Source: an uncultured Devosia sp.
GTDB taxonomy: Bacteria; Pseudomonadota; Alphaproteobacteria; Rhizobiales; Devosiaceae
DNA: 16,459 nucleotides
Direction of reading: 5' to 3'
Assembly (NCBI GenBank): GCA_946480655.1
Contig: CAMLKN010000023.1
Location: forward strand, 1 to 16,459
Shown here: positions 7,067 through 14,573 of the stretch, piece after piece
Position numbering within the stretch: position 1 is the first letter of the stretch
How the letters are laid out: each line of letters starts with the position of its first letter
Position numbers and translations under genes: made by a program
Notes under the pieces: model-generated
What the model saw: only the letters and a program-made list of their open reading frames with translations
What the model was told of the DNA's origin: nothing
Databases searched by the model: none

Positions 7067-8086
7067 ATGACCACGGACCAGACCATGACTGAAACCCTGC
7101 TCTCGAGCCTCGGCCTTGATCGTCCCGAGACCGGTGACGACGCCGTGGTGCCCTTCACGCTCGACAAGCTCGACACGCGTGGCCGGATGGTCCGCCTGGG
7201 GTCAGCACTCGACACCATCCTGAGCCGCCATGACTATCCCTTGCCGGTGGCGCGACTTCTGGGCGAGGCCGTCGTGCTTTCCGCCATGATCGGCTCGTCC
7301 CTCAAGTTCGAGGGCCGCTTCATCCTGCAGACCCAGACTGACGGCCCGGTCAATTTGATCGTTGTGGATTTCGACGCACCCGACGGCATGCGGGGCTATG
7401 CCCGGTTCGACCACGATGCTCTGGTCAAGGCCGCCGAGGCTGGCAAGACCAGCCCGGCCGAATTGCTCGGCAAGGGCCACCTCGCCATGACCATCGACCA
7501 GGGACCGCATACCGAACGCTACCAGGGTATCGTCGCCCTTGACGGCCATTCGCTCGAGGAGGTCGCCCATACCTATTTCATGCAGTCCGAGCAGATCCCG
7601 ACCCAGGTGCGCCTGGCCGTCGCGCAGATGACCACGCGCGGCGACCACCGGGCGCGCTGGCGCGCCGGCGGCATGCTCATCCAGCATCTGCCGCCCAACG
7701 GGCTCTCGGTCATGGCCGACCTGCCCGGCGACGGCGATTTCGACAATCCCGATACGGCCGATCCGGATTTCGTCGAGGCTGATGGCTGGGCTGAGGCCAA
7801 GGCGCTTCTGGGCACGGTCGGCGATCTGGAGCTCACCGATCCGGACCTGTCCCCGGAGCGGTTGATGTTCCGCCTCTACCACGAGACCGGCGTGCGCGTG
7901 TTTCCGCCGCAGGATCTGGTGGAGCGCTGCACCTGCTCCGCCGAGCGCATTGAAGACATGCTGGCCAACAGTTTCTCCGACCAGGAGCGCCAGGATATGG
8001 CTGTGGACGGGGAAATCGAAGTCGTATGTGAATTCTGTTCAACCGCCTATCGTTTCAATCCTCATCACTTCCATTCAGGTAACTAG
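7067..8086 (+). CDS. hslO: Hsp33 redox-regulated chaperone
   Basis: This 339-aa Hsp33 holdase is activated by oxidative unfolding in the cytoplasm. The C-terminal zinc site is intact: CxC at Cys288/Cys290 (CTCS) and CxxC at Cys321/Cys324 (CEFC), which release zinc and form disulfides when oxidised. The N-terminal core contains the Hsp33 LLGEAVVLSAMIGSSLKFEGRF and DGPVNLIVVDF segments. The protein is a little longer than the E. coli form (about 290 aa), mainly from an N-terminal extension and an acidic insert (GDGDFDNPDTADPDF, near residue 223), as is common in alphaproteobacteria. ATG 7067 has only a weak purine-rich upstream region; an ATG at 7085 is an alternative. The order argD-argF-hslO is a recurrent alphaproteobacterial arrangement. 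A strong palindrome follows its stop. Confidence 0.95.
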   Translation: MTTDQTMTETLLSSLGLDRPETGDDAVVPFTLDKLDTRGRMVRLGSALDTILSRHDYPLPVARLLGEAVVLSAMIGSSLKFEGRFILQTQTDGPVNLIVVDFDAPDGMRGYARFDHDALVKAAEAGKTSPAELLGKGHLAMTIDQGPHTERYQGIVALDGHSLEEVAHTYFMQSEQIPTQVRLAVAQMTTRGDHRARWRAGGMLIQHLPPNGLSVMADLPGDGDFDNPDTADPDFVEADGWAEAKALLGTVGDLELTDPDLSPERLMFRLYHETGVRVFPPQDLVERCTCSAERIEDMLANSFSDQERQDMAVDGEIEVVCEFCSTAYRFNPHHFHSGN

Positions 8087-8093
8087 ACTTTAC

Positions 8094-8128
8094 GCATACT
8101 GATATCTCTCCGAGAAATATCAGTATGC
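8094..8128. terminator. Perfect 12-bp inverted repeat after hslO
   Basis: GCATACTGATAT (8094-8105) and ATATCAGTATGC (8117-8128) are perfect reverse complements around an 11-base loop. The element starts 8 bp after the hslO stop and lies 69 bp before luxR. It is markedly AT-rich for this genome. The tail (CCCTTCTTGCCTT) is only moderately T-rich, so it is best read as a terminator of hslO. An alternative is an operator for the neighbouring LuxR-type regulator, although the arm spacing is wider than in known lux boxes (about 18-22 bp in total). Confidence 0.55.
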
Positions 8129-8197
8129 CCTTCTTGCCTTCGGCGGCGAACAGGCTCAATCTCGCATCAGCTGCAACGGCAAAGGGGACTTGCCGGG

Positions 8198-8917
8198 ATG
8201 AATGCCGACCTGATGTCGACGATCGAGAACATCCAGCATCAGACCAGTTCCGATGCCATTCTCGACATTATCTATTCCGCCATCGGCGAATATGGCTTCG
8301 AGCGCTTCATCGTCTCCGGGCTGCCCGATCCCGGTGTCGATGTGCGCCCCTTCGTCCTGCTCTCTGGCTGGGACGATGAATGGTACGAGCGCTACACGTC
8401 CAAGGGCTATGTTCATCTCGATCCTGTAGCTCGGCATTGTTTCTCGACCACGCTTCCGTTCGACTGGTCCGAGGCCCCCTATGACCGGGAAAATGACCGA
8501 CCGGCCCGCCGCGTGATGGAAGAGGCGCGCGATTTCGGTATGGATGAAGGCTTCTGCGTACCGGTGCATATGGAAGGTGGCATGCAGGGCGTCGTGTCCC
8601 TGGTCGGCAAGACCAGTCACCTTGACGAGAAAAGCCGCCTCGAACTTCACATGCTCGCCCTGTACGCCCATGGGCGTCTGCGCTACCTAAACGGGCCAAT
8701 CGGGCGTCCGGTGGTGCGTCGCGGCATTACCCCGCGCGAGGCGGAGATTCTCAAATGGGCAGCGACCGGCAAGACCGCGGCCGAGATTGCCGACATTACG
8801 GGTCTCACCCCCCGCACGATCAATCAGCACTGTGAGAACGCGCAGAAGCGCCTCGGGACGAATAATCGCCTGCACACGGTTGTCGAGGCAATACGACACA
8901 AGCTGATCACCCTCTGA
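8198..8917 (+). CDS. LuxR-family quorum-sensing regulator (acyl-HSL binding)
   Basis: This 239-aa protein has an N-terminal autoinducer-binding domain (about residues 15-165) and a C-terminal GerE helix-turn-helix (about 176-236). All the residues usually invariant in acyl-HSL receptors are present by alignment to TraR/LuxR: Trp62, Tyr66, Asp75, Pro76, Trp90, a Gly in GMDEGF, and in the DNA-binding domain Glu181, Leu185 and Gly191. This argues for a functional signal receptor rather than a plant-responsive or orphan variant. ATG 8198 follows AGGGGA (8183-8188), which sits in the loop of a small inverted repeat (CGGCAA/TTGCCG, 8177-8195). A luxI-type gene follows after 105 bp, so it probably reads the signal made next door. 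Confidence 0.93.
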   Translation: MNADLMSTIENIQHQTSSDAILDIIYSAIGEYGFERFIVSGLPDPGVDVRPFVLLSGWDDEWYERYTSKGYVHLDPVARHCFSTTLPFDWSEAPYDRENDRPARRVMEEARDFGMDEGFCVPVHMEGGMQGVVSLVGKTSHLDEKSRLELHMLALYAHGRLRYLNGPIGRPVVRRGITPREAEILKWAATGKTAAEIADITGLTPRTINQHCENAQKRLGTNNRLHTVVEAIRHKLITL

Positions 8918-8924
8918 TATCGGG

Positions 8925-8949
8925 AAAATCTCCGAACACTTGGGATTTT
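8925..8949 (+). terminator. Weak terminator candidate after luxR gene
   Basis: AAAATC (8925-8930) and GATTTT (8944-8949) can pair, with partial CC/GG pairing inside, and one further T follows. It begins 8 bp after the luxR stop. The stem is AU-rich and imperfect, so it could be only a pause site; luxI may still be read through. Confidence 0.25.
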
Positions 8950-8969
8950 TACCAATTTCGCTCCATCGC

Positions 8970-8982
8970 TAGGCTGTGCCTA
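8970..8982. promoter_or_regulatory. Short palindrome upstream of luxI (operator candidate)
   Basis: TAGGC-TGT-GCCTA is a perfect 5-bp-arm palindrome about 41 bp ahead of the luxI ATG. Position is right for a regulator site, but it is shorter than a lux box and lacks the usual CTG/CAG outer bases. A chance match is quite possible. Confidence 0.2.
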
Positions 8983-9022
8983 ATGCCGTCGTTCGAGGCC
9001 GGTAGCTTCGGGGGGCAGAGCG

Positions 9023-9676
9023 ATGAAATTGCACATCGTCCGCAATCCAGCGGACCGGCAGAGCCGTGACCTGCTTGAGCAGAATTTCCGGCTGCGACAC
9101 AGGATTTTTGTCGAGATGGAGGGCTGGGAGGCCCTTCGCCGACCGGATGGGCGGGACGTCGACGCTTTCGACAATGCCGATGCTACCCATCTTTTGATCA
9201 CCGATACAGATGGAACGCTGGTGGGCGGATCGCGCATCACGCCTCTGGATCGGCCGAACTTGCTGCAGACTGTCTTCAACGGGTTAGTGCAAGGAGAATT
9301 CCCCGCCCACCCCTCGCTTGGGGCCGACTGGACACGCTTCTACGTGCATCCGGATCGACGCGAGGGGCGGCGGCGCGCGCCCGAGTCTGCAGCCCTTTTC
9401 TGCTCGGTGATGGAGTATGCCCTTTCCCAGGGATTCAGTTTCATCACCTTCGTGTCCTCCATCTACATGCTCGAGCACGGCACCGCCGTGGGCTGGCGGA
9501 TCACCCCGCTGGGGGCGCCGGTGATGATGGAGGGCAAGCCAACCATCGCAGCCTGGATAGATGTATCCGAGGCAGCGTTGGACAATGTCCGACGGGTGAC
9601 CGGAATGGGCAAGCCATTCATGTCCGCCTGGGAGCCCGCGCCCTTGCCGTTTGAAGAACAGGTACCCGTCCGCTAG
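9023..9676 (+). CDS. LuxI-family acyl-homoserine lactone synthase (BjaI/RpaI-like)
   Basis: This 217-aa LuxI-type synthase uses S-adenosylmethionine and an acyl-ACP or acyl-CoA to make a homoserine-lactone signal. Conserved points are Arg25 (LRHRIF), Phe29, Trp35, Asp47, Asp50, Arg71 (GGSRITP) and Arg105 (TRFYV). Two catalytic-region glutamates are replaced by aspartate: Asp45 at the usual Glu43 position and Asp102 at the usual Glu100 position (LuxI numbering). The LRRPDGRDVDAFD segment recalls RpaI and BjaI, which use acyl-CoA (aryl or branched) donors, so an unusual signal is possible; this rests on remembered family sequence. ATG 9023 has only a weak purine site (GGGGGGCAGAG). A glycosyltransferase starts 10 bp after its stop. 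Confidence 0.9.
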   Translation: MKLHIVRNPADRQSRDLLEQNFRLRHRIFVEMEGWEALRRPDGRDVDAFDNADATHLLITDTDGTLVGGSRITPLDRPNLLQTVFNGLVQGEFPAHPSLGADWTRFYVHPDRREGRRRAPESAALFCSVMEYALSQGFSFITFVSSIYMLEHGTAVGWRITPLGAPVMMEGKPTIAAWIDVSEAALDNVRRVTGMGKPFMSAWEPAPLPFEEQVPVR

Positions 9677-9686
9677 GAGAGGTTCC

Positions 9687-11597
9687 ATGTCTGCGGCCCT
9701 TAGCCTGATGCAGGCATTGCTTGGCCCCGAAACGACCCGGCAGGATGCGCAGGCCGCGCTTGAACAGGCGCTCAAATCTTCAGTCGATCCATTGCATTGG
9801 TGCGCTACCCATCTCGGGGTCTCCGATGCCGAAATCATGCGTCGCGCGGCGCGATGGGCAGAGCTCCCCTATCTCGATGTCGTGCCTCGCCTCGCCCGGG
9901 ACGTTCTGGAACCCCGCCGTCTCGAAGCGCTCGGCGAGGTCAGGCTCTATCGCGTGCGGATGAGTGACCGGGAGGTCGCCTTTGCCGCCCCCGATTTTTT
10001 AGGCCTGCTGCGCCTTGTTGGAGCAAGGGCCGAAAACGGGCAAGTGCTGCGCAATCTGTGTCTCGTGCCTTTCCCGTCCCTGAGGGCCTTTCTCGTGGCT
10101 CGGGCCAGCAATGCCCTGTTGGACGGAGCGCGCCAGACGTTGGCTCGCTACTGGCCGCATGCCGCTGCCCAACTCGAACTGACGGCTCCAGTCCGCATGG
10201 GCTTTGTTCTCGCGTTGTTCGTGCTGGCCACGCTCATTGTTCTCGCACCCCTCAGCGGGCAGGGTTGGTTGGCGCCACTCTGGATCGGGCTTGTGCTGTT
10301 GCCGACGCTCCTCCGTCTCTGTGCCCTCGCGGTTCCACCCGAACCTCACCTTTCGGGCGACATCAGCACCATCGAAAGGGAGACGCTCCCGGTCTATTCA
10401 GTCCTTGTACCCTTGCGGGATGAGGTGGAGGTGGTCGAGCAACTATGTTCGGCTCTTGGCCAGATCGATTATCCGTCAGAAAAGCTCGACGTGATCTTCG
10501 TGGTTGAGACCCGTTCGCCGACGACCATTGCGGCGGTGCAACGGCATCTGCGGGACGCACGGTTTTCGATCGTGGAAGTGCCCGACGCGCTGCCGCGAAC
10601 CAAGCCCAAAGCGCTGGACTTTGCTTTGCCGCTTTGCCGTGGCGAGTTCGTCGTGGTGTTCGATGCCGAGGACCGGCCGCAACCCGACCAGCTCTTGCGC
10701 ATTGTCGACCAGTTCCGGCGCCAGCCCGACATCGCCTGCATCCAGGCTCGACTGGTCATCGACAATGGTCGCAGCGGCCCCATCCCGGCTCTGTTCGCCG
10801 GCGAGTACGCCGGTCTGTTTGCCGTGCTCTTGCCGGCGTTCACCCGATGGGGCGTGGTGACTCCGCTCGGCGGAACCTCAAATCATTTCAGGACGGCGAC
10901 CCTTCGGCAACTGGGCGGCTGGGACGCCTTCAATGTCACCGAAGACGCTGACGCGGGCGTGCGGTTGGCGCGGCGCAAACTGGGATGCGCGACAAGCACG
11001 ACCTGCACATATGAGGCGGCGCCCGTTCGTCTCGCCCCTTGGCTGGGGCAGCGCACCCGCTGGATGAAGGGGTGGATGCAAACCTATGTTGTGCACAACC
11101 GGCGGCCCGGCGTGTTGCTGGCTGACCTGGGGTGGCGCGGCGCTGCCGCCTTCCAGGTCATTCTGTTGAGCATGATGCTCTCGCCACTCCTGCATGTCGG
11201 CTTCCTGGTCGTCCTTGCCGGCATGGCTATTTTCGACCAATTGGCCTGGCCCAGGCTTGATCTGTGGCCGGTAGCCTGCGCAGTCGTTCTTGTCGTGGGA
11301 CATGCCGTTGCCATCGCCACCAACCTGGTCGGCCTCGCCCGGACCGGCCAGTCCTACCTTCACTGGTGGCAGGCGCTCCTGCCCGTCTACTGGGCTATGA
11401 TCGGCTTTGCGACGTTGATGGCCATGCGCGAATTTGCACTGCGGCCGTTCTACTGGTTCAAGACGCCGCATCCCGTTTCCACCAAACCGCAGGCCAATAT
11501 CCTGCCTGCCACGCGGCCGGTCGAAACTCAGGATACCGGGAACAACGACCATTTAGTGGGTCGGAAGGCCAGTACCGACCCTTCGGCCGCGGAGTGA
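9687..11597 (+). CDS. Membrane GT2 glycosyltransferase with N-terminal GspE-like domain
   Basis: This 636-aa inner-membrane family 2 glycosyltransferase probably makes or extends an extracellular polysaccharide. Residues 1-165 resemble the GspE/MshE N-terminal domain (ARWAELPYLDVVP), which some polysaccharide GT2s carry. Two membrane helices follow (about 171-189 and 194-214), then the catalytic domain with PVYSVLVPLRDE (235-246), the DAED metal motif (326-329), TED with the catalytic Asp (418-420) and QRTRW (455-459). Three or so helices close it (about 486-512, 526-550, 563-580). TED plus QxxRW is the processive polysaccharide-synthase signature. ATG 9687 has AGGAG seven bases upstream. It sits 10 bp after luxI and is likely co-transcribed. 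The last 22 codons overlap cysA tail-to-tail. The polymer made is unknown. Confidence 0.85.
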   Translation: MSAALSLMQALLGPETTRQDAQAALEQALKSSVDPLHWCATHLGVSDAEIMRRAARWAELPYLDVVPRLARDVLEPRRLEALGEVRLYRVRMSDREVAFAAPDFLGLLRLVGARAENGQVLRNLCLVPFPSLRAFLVARASNALLDGARQTLARYWPHAAAQLELTAPVRMGFVLALFVLATLIVLAPLSGQGWLAPLWIGLVLLPTLLRLCALAVPPEPHLSGDISTIERETLPVYSVLVPLRDEVEVVEQLCSALGQIDYPSEKLDVIFVVETRSPTTIAAVQRHLRDARFSIVEVPDALPRTKPKALDFALPLCRGEFVVVFDAEDRPQPDQLLRIVDQFRRQPDIACIQARLVIDNGRSGPIPALFAGEYAGLFAVLLPAFTRWGVVTPLGGTSNHFRTATLRQLGGWDAFNVTEDADAGVRLARRKLGCATSTTCTYEAAPVRLAPWLGQRTRWMKGWMQTYVVHNRRPGVLLADLGWRGAAAFQVILLSMMLSPLLHVGFLVVLAGMAIFDQLAWPRLDLWPVACAVVLVVGHAVAIATNLVGLARTGQSYLHWWQALLPVYWAMIGFATLMAMREFALRPFYWFKTPHPVSTKPQANILPATRPVETQDTGNNDHLVGRKASTDPSAAE

Positions 11598-12559
11598 TCG
11601 TGGGGCAGGTCGATCTCGACGCGGCCAGCCGACGGGCCGAGATCCAGTGTTACCCGGCGCGTGCCGCCCACCCGCCGGGTTGACATAACCGTCCCGGAAA
11701 AGGCCGCGGGACTGTCCAGCAGTTCCACATCATGAGGTCTGAAGAATAGCCGCTGTGGGCCGTTGATACCCTTCGCCAGTTCAAGCGAGCCGCCCGCCAG
11801 GTGGACCTTGCCGTGCTCCAGCATCACCGGCAACTCGGACGATTCGCCAACAAAGCCGAAGACGAAGGGCGAGGAGGGTGCGTCATAAATGGCGTCTGGC
11901 ATGCCAACCTGCTCAAGGCGTCCCCGACGCAGCACACCGACTCTGTCGGCAAGGTCCAGGGCTTCTTCCTGGTCGTGTGTGACAAGGACGGTAGTGTGGC
12001 CGGTCCGGTCATGGATTTCCCGCAACCATCTGCGCAACTCGCGCCGCACCTGCGCATCCAAGGCGCCGAACGGTTCGTCTAGCAGCAGCACGGCCGGCTC
12101 GATGGCCAGTGCCCGCGCCAGGGCCACACGCTGCCGCTGCCCGCCCGAGAGCTGGTCGGGATAGCGCTGTTCGAGGCCCGAAAGCTGGACGAGGTCGAGC
12201 AGTTCCAAGGCCCGCAGCCGGATCGCGCTGGCCGGGGGGCGGGTGGTGCGCGGCCGAACCTGGAGACCGAAGGCCACGTTCTCGAGCACGGTCAGGTGCC
12301 GGAACAGCCCGTATTGCTGGAACACGAAGCCGATACTGCGCTCTTGCACTCTTCTGGCCGAAGCGTCTTTGTCGCCGAAGAGTATGCGGCCGGAGGTCGG
12401 TCTTTCCAGACCCGCGATGAGACGCAGGAGGGTCGTCTTGCCCGAGCCTGAGGGGCCCAGCAAAGCCATGAGCTCGCCCGAACGAATATCGAGCGACACA
12501 TCTTGCAGCGCCGGATCCCGGTCGAAATCCTTGCGGACATTGTCAATCCGAACATCCAT
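11528..12559 (-). CDS. cysA: CysA-type sulfate/thiosulfate ABC transporter ATPase
   Basis: This 343-aa ABC ATPase resembles CysA, the energising subunit of the sulfate/thiosulfate importer. Walker A is GPSGSGKTT (residues 35-43), the Q-loop is FVFQQYGLF, the signature is LSGGQRQR, Walker B is LLLDEPFGALD and the switch His is in VLVTHDQEEALDLADR. A C-terminal TOBE-like domain follows (about 235-340), with FRPHDVELL. ATG 12559 has a weak GGAA site nearby. No cysP, cysT or cysW lie next to it, so it is an orphan here; another sulfate- or molybdate-like importer remains possible. It converges on the glycosyltransferase with a 70-bp overlap and is divergent from dctB. Confidence 0.82.
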   Translation of the reverse strand: MDVRIDNVRKDFDRDPALQDVSLDIRSGELMALLGPSGSGKTTLLRLIAGLERPTSGRILFGDKDASARRVQERSIGFVFQQYGLFRHLTVLENVAFGLQVRPRTTRPPASAIRLRALELLDLVQLSGLEQRYPDQLSGGQRQRVALARALAIEPAVLLLDEPFGALDAQVRRELRRWLREIHDRTGHTTVLVTHDQEEALDLADRVGVLRRGRLEQVGMPDAIYDAPSSPFVFGFVGESSELPVMLEHGKVHLAGGSLELAKGINGPQRLFFRPHDVELLDSPAAFSGTVMSTRRVGGTRRVTLDLGPSAGRVEIDLPHDHSAAEGSVLAFRPTKWSLFPVS

Positions 12560-12758
12560 CTTGGTTCCGTGGGGTGCTGGAGCTCCGTTTTCGGTCCATT
12601 TTGGGTGCGATCACAAGGGCTTTGTCTATCCGGGATTGAAACTTTCCTCGGGACCGCGCCACGACGGCACAACGACCCTGCCGTTGCAAGTCATGCGGAT
12701 CTGGCCCACCTTGACCTGACAACGCCGGGGAGGGCCGGCACTTCTTGGAGGACAATGC

Positions 12759-14573
12759 GTGCCAGCACAGATCCGGCATCGCTATATCGGCTTGGCGGTA
12801 CTGACGCTGGCAGTTGTGTCGTGCATCGCGCTGGGCGCCTGGCGCGTGGTCTATCTGCGGGGCCTGGGCGATGTCGAGCGCCAGGTTCAGGACCGGCTCA
12901 CTCTCAATCTTCGTGCCCTCGAGAGCGAGATCGAGCGCTTCCGTTATCTGCCGGGGGTTGTCGGAGAGGACGAACGGATAACCGCATTGCTACAGCTGCC
13001 TCTGCCGCAAACCATCGCCGCGGCCAACGCCTATCTCCAGACCGTCCGCTCCATGTCGGGCGTAGATGAGCTCTACGTTCTTGACCTCGAGGGCGAGACT
13101 CTCGGCGCCAGCAACTGGAACGAACCGGGCAGCTTTGTCGGCCACAATTACGCCTTCCGCCCCTATTTCGCCGACGCCATGGCCACCGGCTCCGGACGCT
13201 TCTACGCAGTGGGGGTCACGACCGGCAAGCCGGGCTACTTCCTTTCCAGTCGCATCGATATCGATGGCCGCCCCGTCGGCGTGGCAGTGGCCAAGGTCGA
13301 TATGGCACCACTTGCCCAGACATGGGCCGCAGCCGGCGAGCGAAGCGCCATTGCGGATCGGGAGGGCGTCGTCTTCCTCTCTGGCGATCCCGCGTGGACC
13401 TACCGCCCGTTGGAGACTCTCTCCGAACAAACCATCGCACGCCTTGACGAACAGCGGCGCTATGATGGGGTAGACCTCGCCGCTGCCGCGCCTCTGGCAC
13501 CCCGCTCCGGCCCCAATCGGTCACTCCTGGTGGTGGGGGAGGGGGAGCCGCACCTGCTCGGACTCCGCGCCGTCGAGCCAGACGGATGGCAACTACTCTC
13601 GGCGCTGCCGCTCGAACCGGTGGATCGGGAGGCACGTTTGGTCGGCGGGTTGGCGGCTCTGGTCGCCGTGCTGGCGCTCGGCGCCTGGCTGGTCTTCAAC
13701 CAGCGCCGCCAGATCATTCGTTTCAAACTCGACCAGAATGCCGTGCTCGAGGAGCGTGTCGTCGAACGGACTCGGGAGCTGGCCCATGAAGTCGAAGAGC
13801 GGCGGCGAACCGAGGCGGAGCTGCGCGCCACGCAGGAAAATCTCATCCACGCCGCCAAGCTGGCCGCCCTTGGCCGCATGTCTGCCGCTATCGTGCACGA
13901 GGTCAGCCAGCCGCTCTCGGCGCTGGACAATACCCTGGCCGCCGCGGACCTGCATGCCCAGCGCGACGCGCCGGGCGAGGTGCGCCGGCTGCTCGAAGGC
14001 GGCCGCCACCTCCTCAAGCGCATGCAGCGCACCATCAAGCATTTGCGCAATTTCTCGTCGCGGCGAGATCCGGGGCCGCCCGAACCCGTCCAACTGCCTG
14101 GCGTCCTCGATGCCGCCATGGACATCCTGGCGCCCCAGGCCCGCGATGCCGGGGTCGTCGTCACCGCAGCCTGGGAGCCGGGACTGCCGGCAGTCTCCGG
14201 CAATTCCGTTCGGCTCGAACAGGTTTTCATCAATCTCATCCTCAATGCCATCGAGGCGACGGCGGCAGCCGGAAATGCCGCCGTCCGCCTGATCGTCCAC
14301 AGCCAGGGCGAAGGGAGCGTCGTGGTCGAGATTTCCGATACCGGCGCCGGTATCCCTGAAACTGTTCGGGAACGGCTGTTCGAGCCGTTCTTCACCACTA
14401 AGTCCAAGGGAGAAAGCCTGGGGCTGGGCCTCTCCATCTCGCGCACCCTTCTCGAGGAATTTGGTGGCGCCCTGCAATTCGATCCAGGGTCGGATGGAGG
14501 CACGGTGGCGCGAGTCACCTTGCCGGTCTATCGCGCCGGTGCCGCAGCGGAACAGAAGCTGGAACAGGCATGA
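12759..14573 (+). CDS. dctB: C4-dicarboxylate sensor histidine kinase DctB
   Basis: This 604-aa DctB-like kinase has an N-terminal helix (about 9-28), a periplasmic double-PAS sensor with the DctB-typical SFVGHNYAFRPYF and GRFYAVGVTTGKPGYFLSSR segments, a second helix (about 296-312), a coiled linker, and a kinase core. The H-box is VHEVSQPLSALDN (His380); N-box LILNAIEA; G1 DTGAGIP; F-box FEPFFTTK; G2 LGLGLS. The family senses succinate, malate or fumarate and phosphorylates DctD. GTG 12759 is the start: GGAGGA lies six bases upstream, while ATG 12755 is out of frame and only two bases from that site. The stop overlaps the dctD ATG (ATGA). It is intact although its partner is broken, and no dctA or dctPQM lies in the window. 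Confidence 0.9.
   Translation: MPAQIRHRYIGLAVLTLAVVSCIALGAWRVVYLRGLGDVERQVQDRLTLNLRALESEIERFRYLPGVVGEDERITALLQLPLPQTIAAANAYLQTVRSMSGVDELYVLDLEGETLGASNWNEPGSFVGHNYAFRPYFADAMATGSGRFYAVGVTTGKPGYFLSSRIDIDGRPVGVAVAKVDMAPLAQTWAAAGERSAIADREGVVFLSGDPAWTYRPLETLSEQTIARLDEQRRYDGVDLAAAAPLAPRSGPNRSLLVVGEGEPHLLGLRAVEPDGWQLLSALPLEPVDREARLVGGLAALVAVLALGAWLVFNQRRQIIRFKLDQNAVLEERVVERTRELAHEVEERRRTEAELRATQENLIHAAKLAALGRMSAAIVHEVSQPLSALDNTLAAADLHAQRDAPGEVRRLLEGGRHLLKRMQRTIKHLRNFSSRRDPGPPEPVQLPGVLDAAMDILAPQARDAGVVVTAAWEPGLPAVSGNSVRLEQVFINLILNAIEATAAAGNAAVRLIVHSQGEGSVVVEISDTGAGIPETVRERLFEPFFTTKSKGESLGLGLSISRTLLEEFGGALQFDPGSDGGTVARVTLPVYRAGAAAEQKLEQA

Noticed and set aside
8918..9022. Canonical 18-20 bp lux box before luxI
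   Set aside because: I looked for a CTG...CAG-type dyad and found only a 13-bp palindrome of doubtful meaning.
9651..9686. Upstream glycosyltransferase start at 9651
   Set aside because: It overlaps the luxI end and lacks a ribosome site, whereas 9687 has AGGAG at seven bases.
12730..12760. Sigma54-like GGCAC element ahead of dctB
   Set aside because: The GG and GC dinucleotides are not at the required 10-bp spacing; a GGCAC at about 12666 fails the same test.
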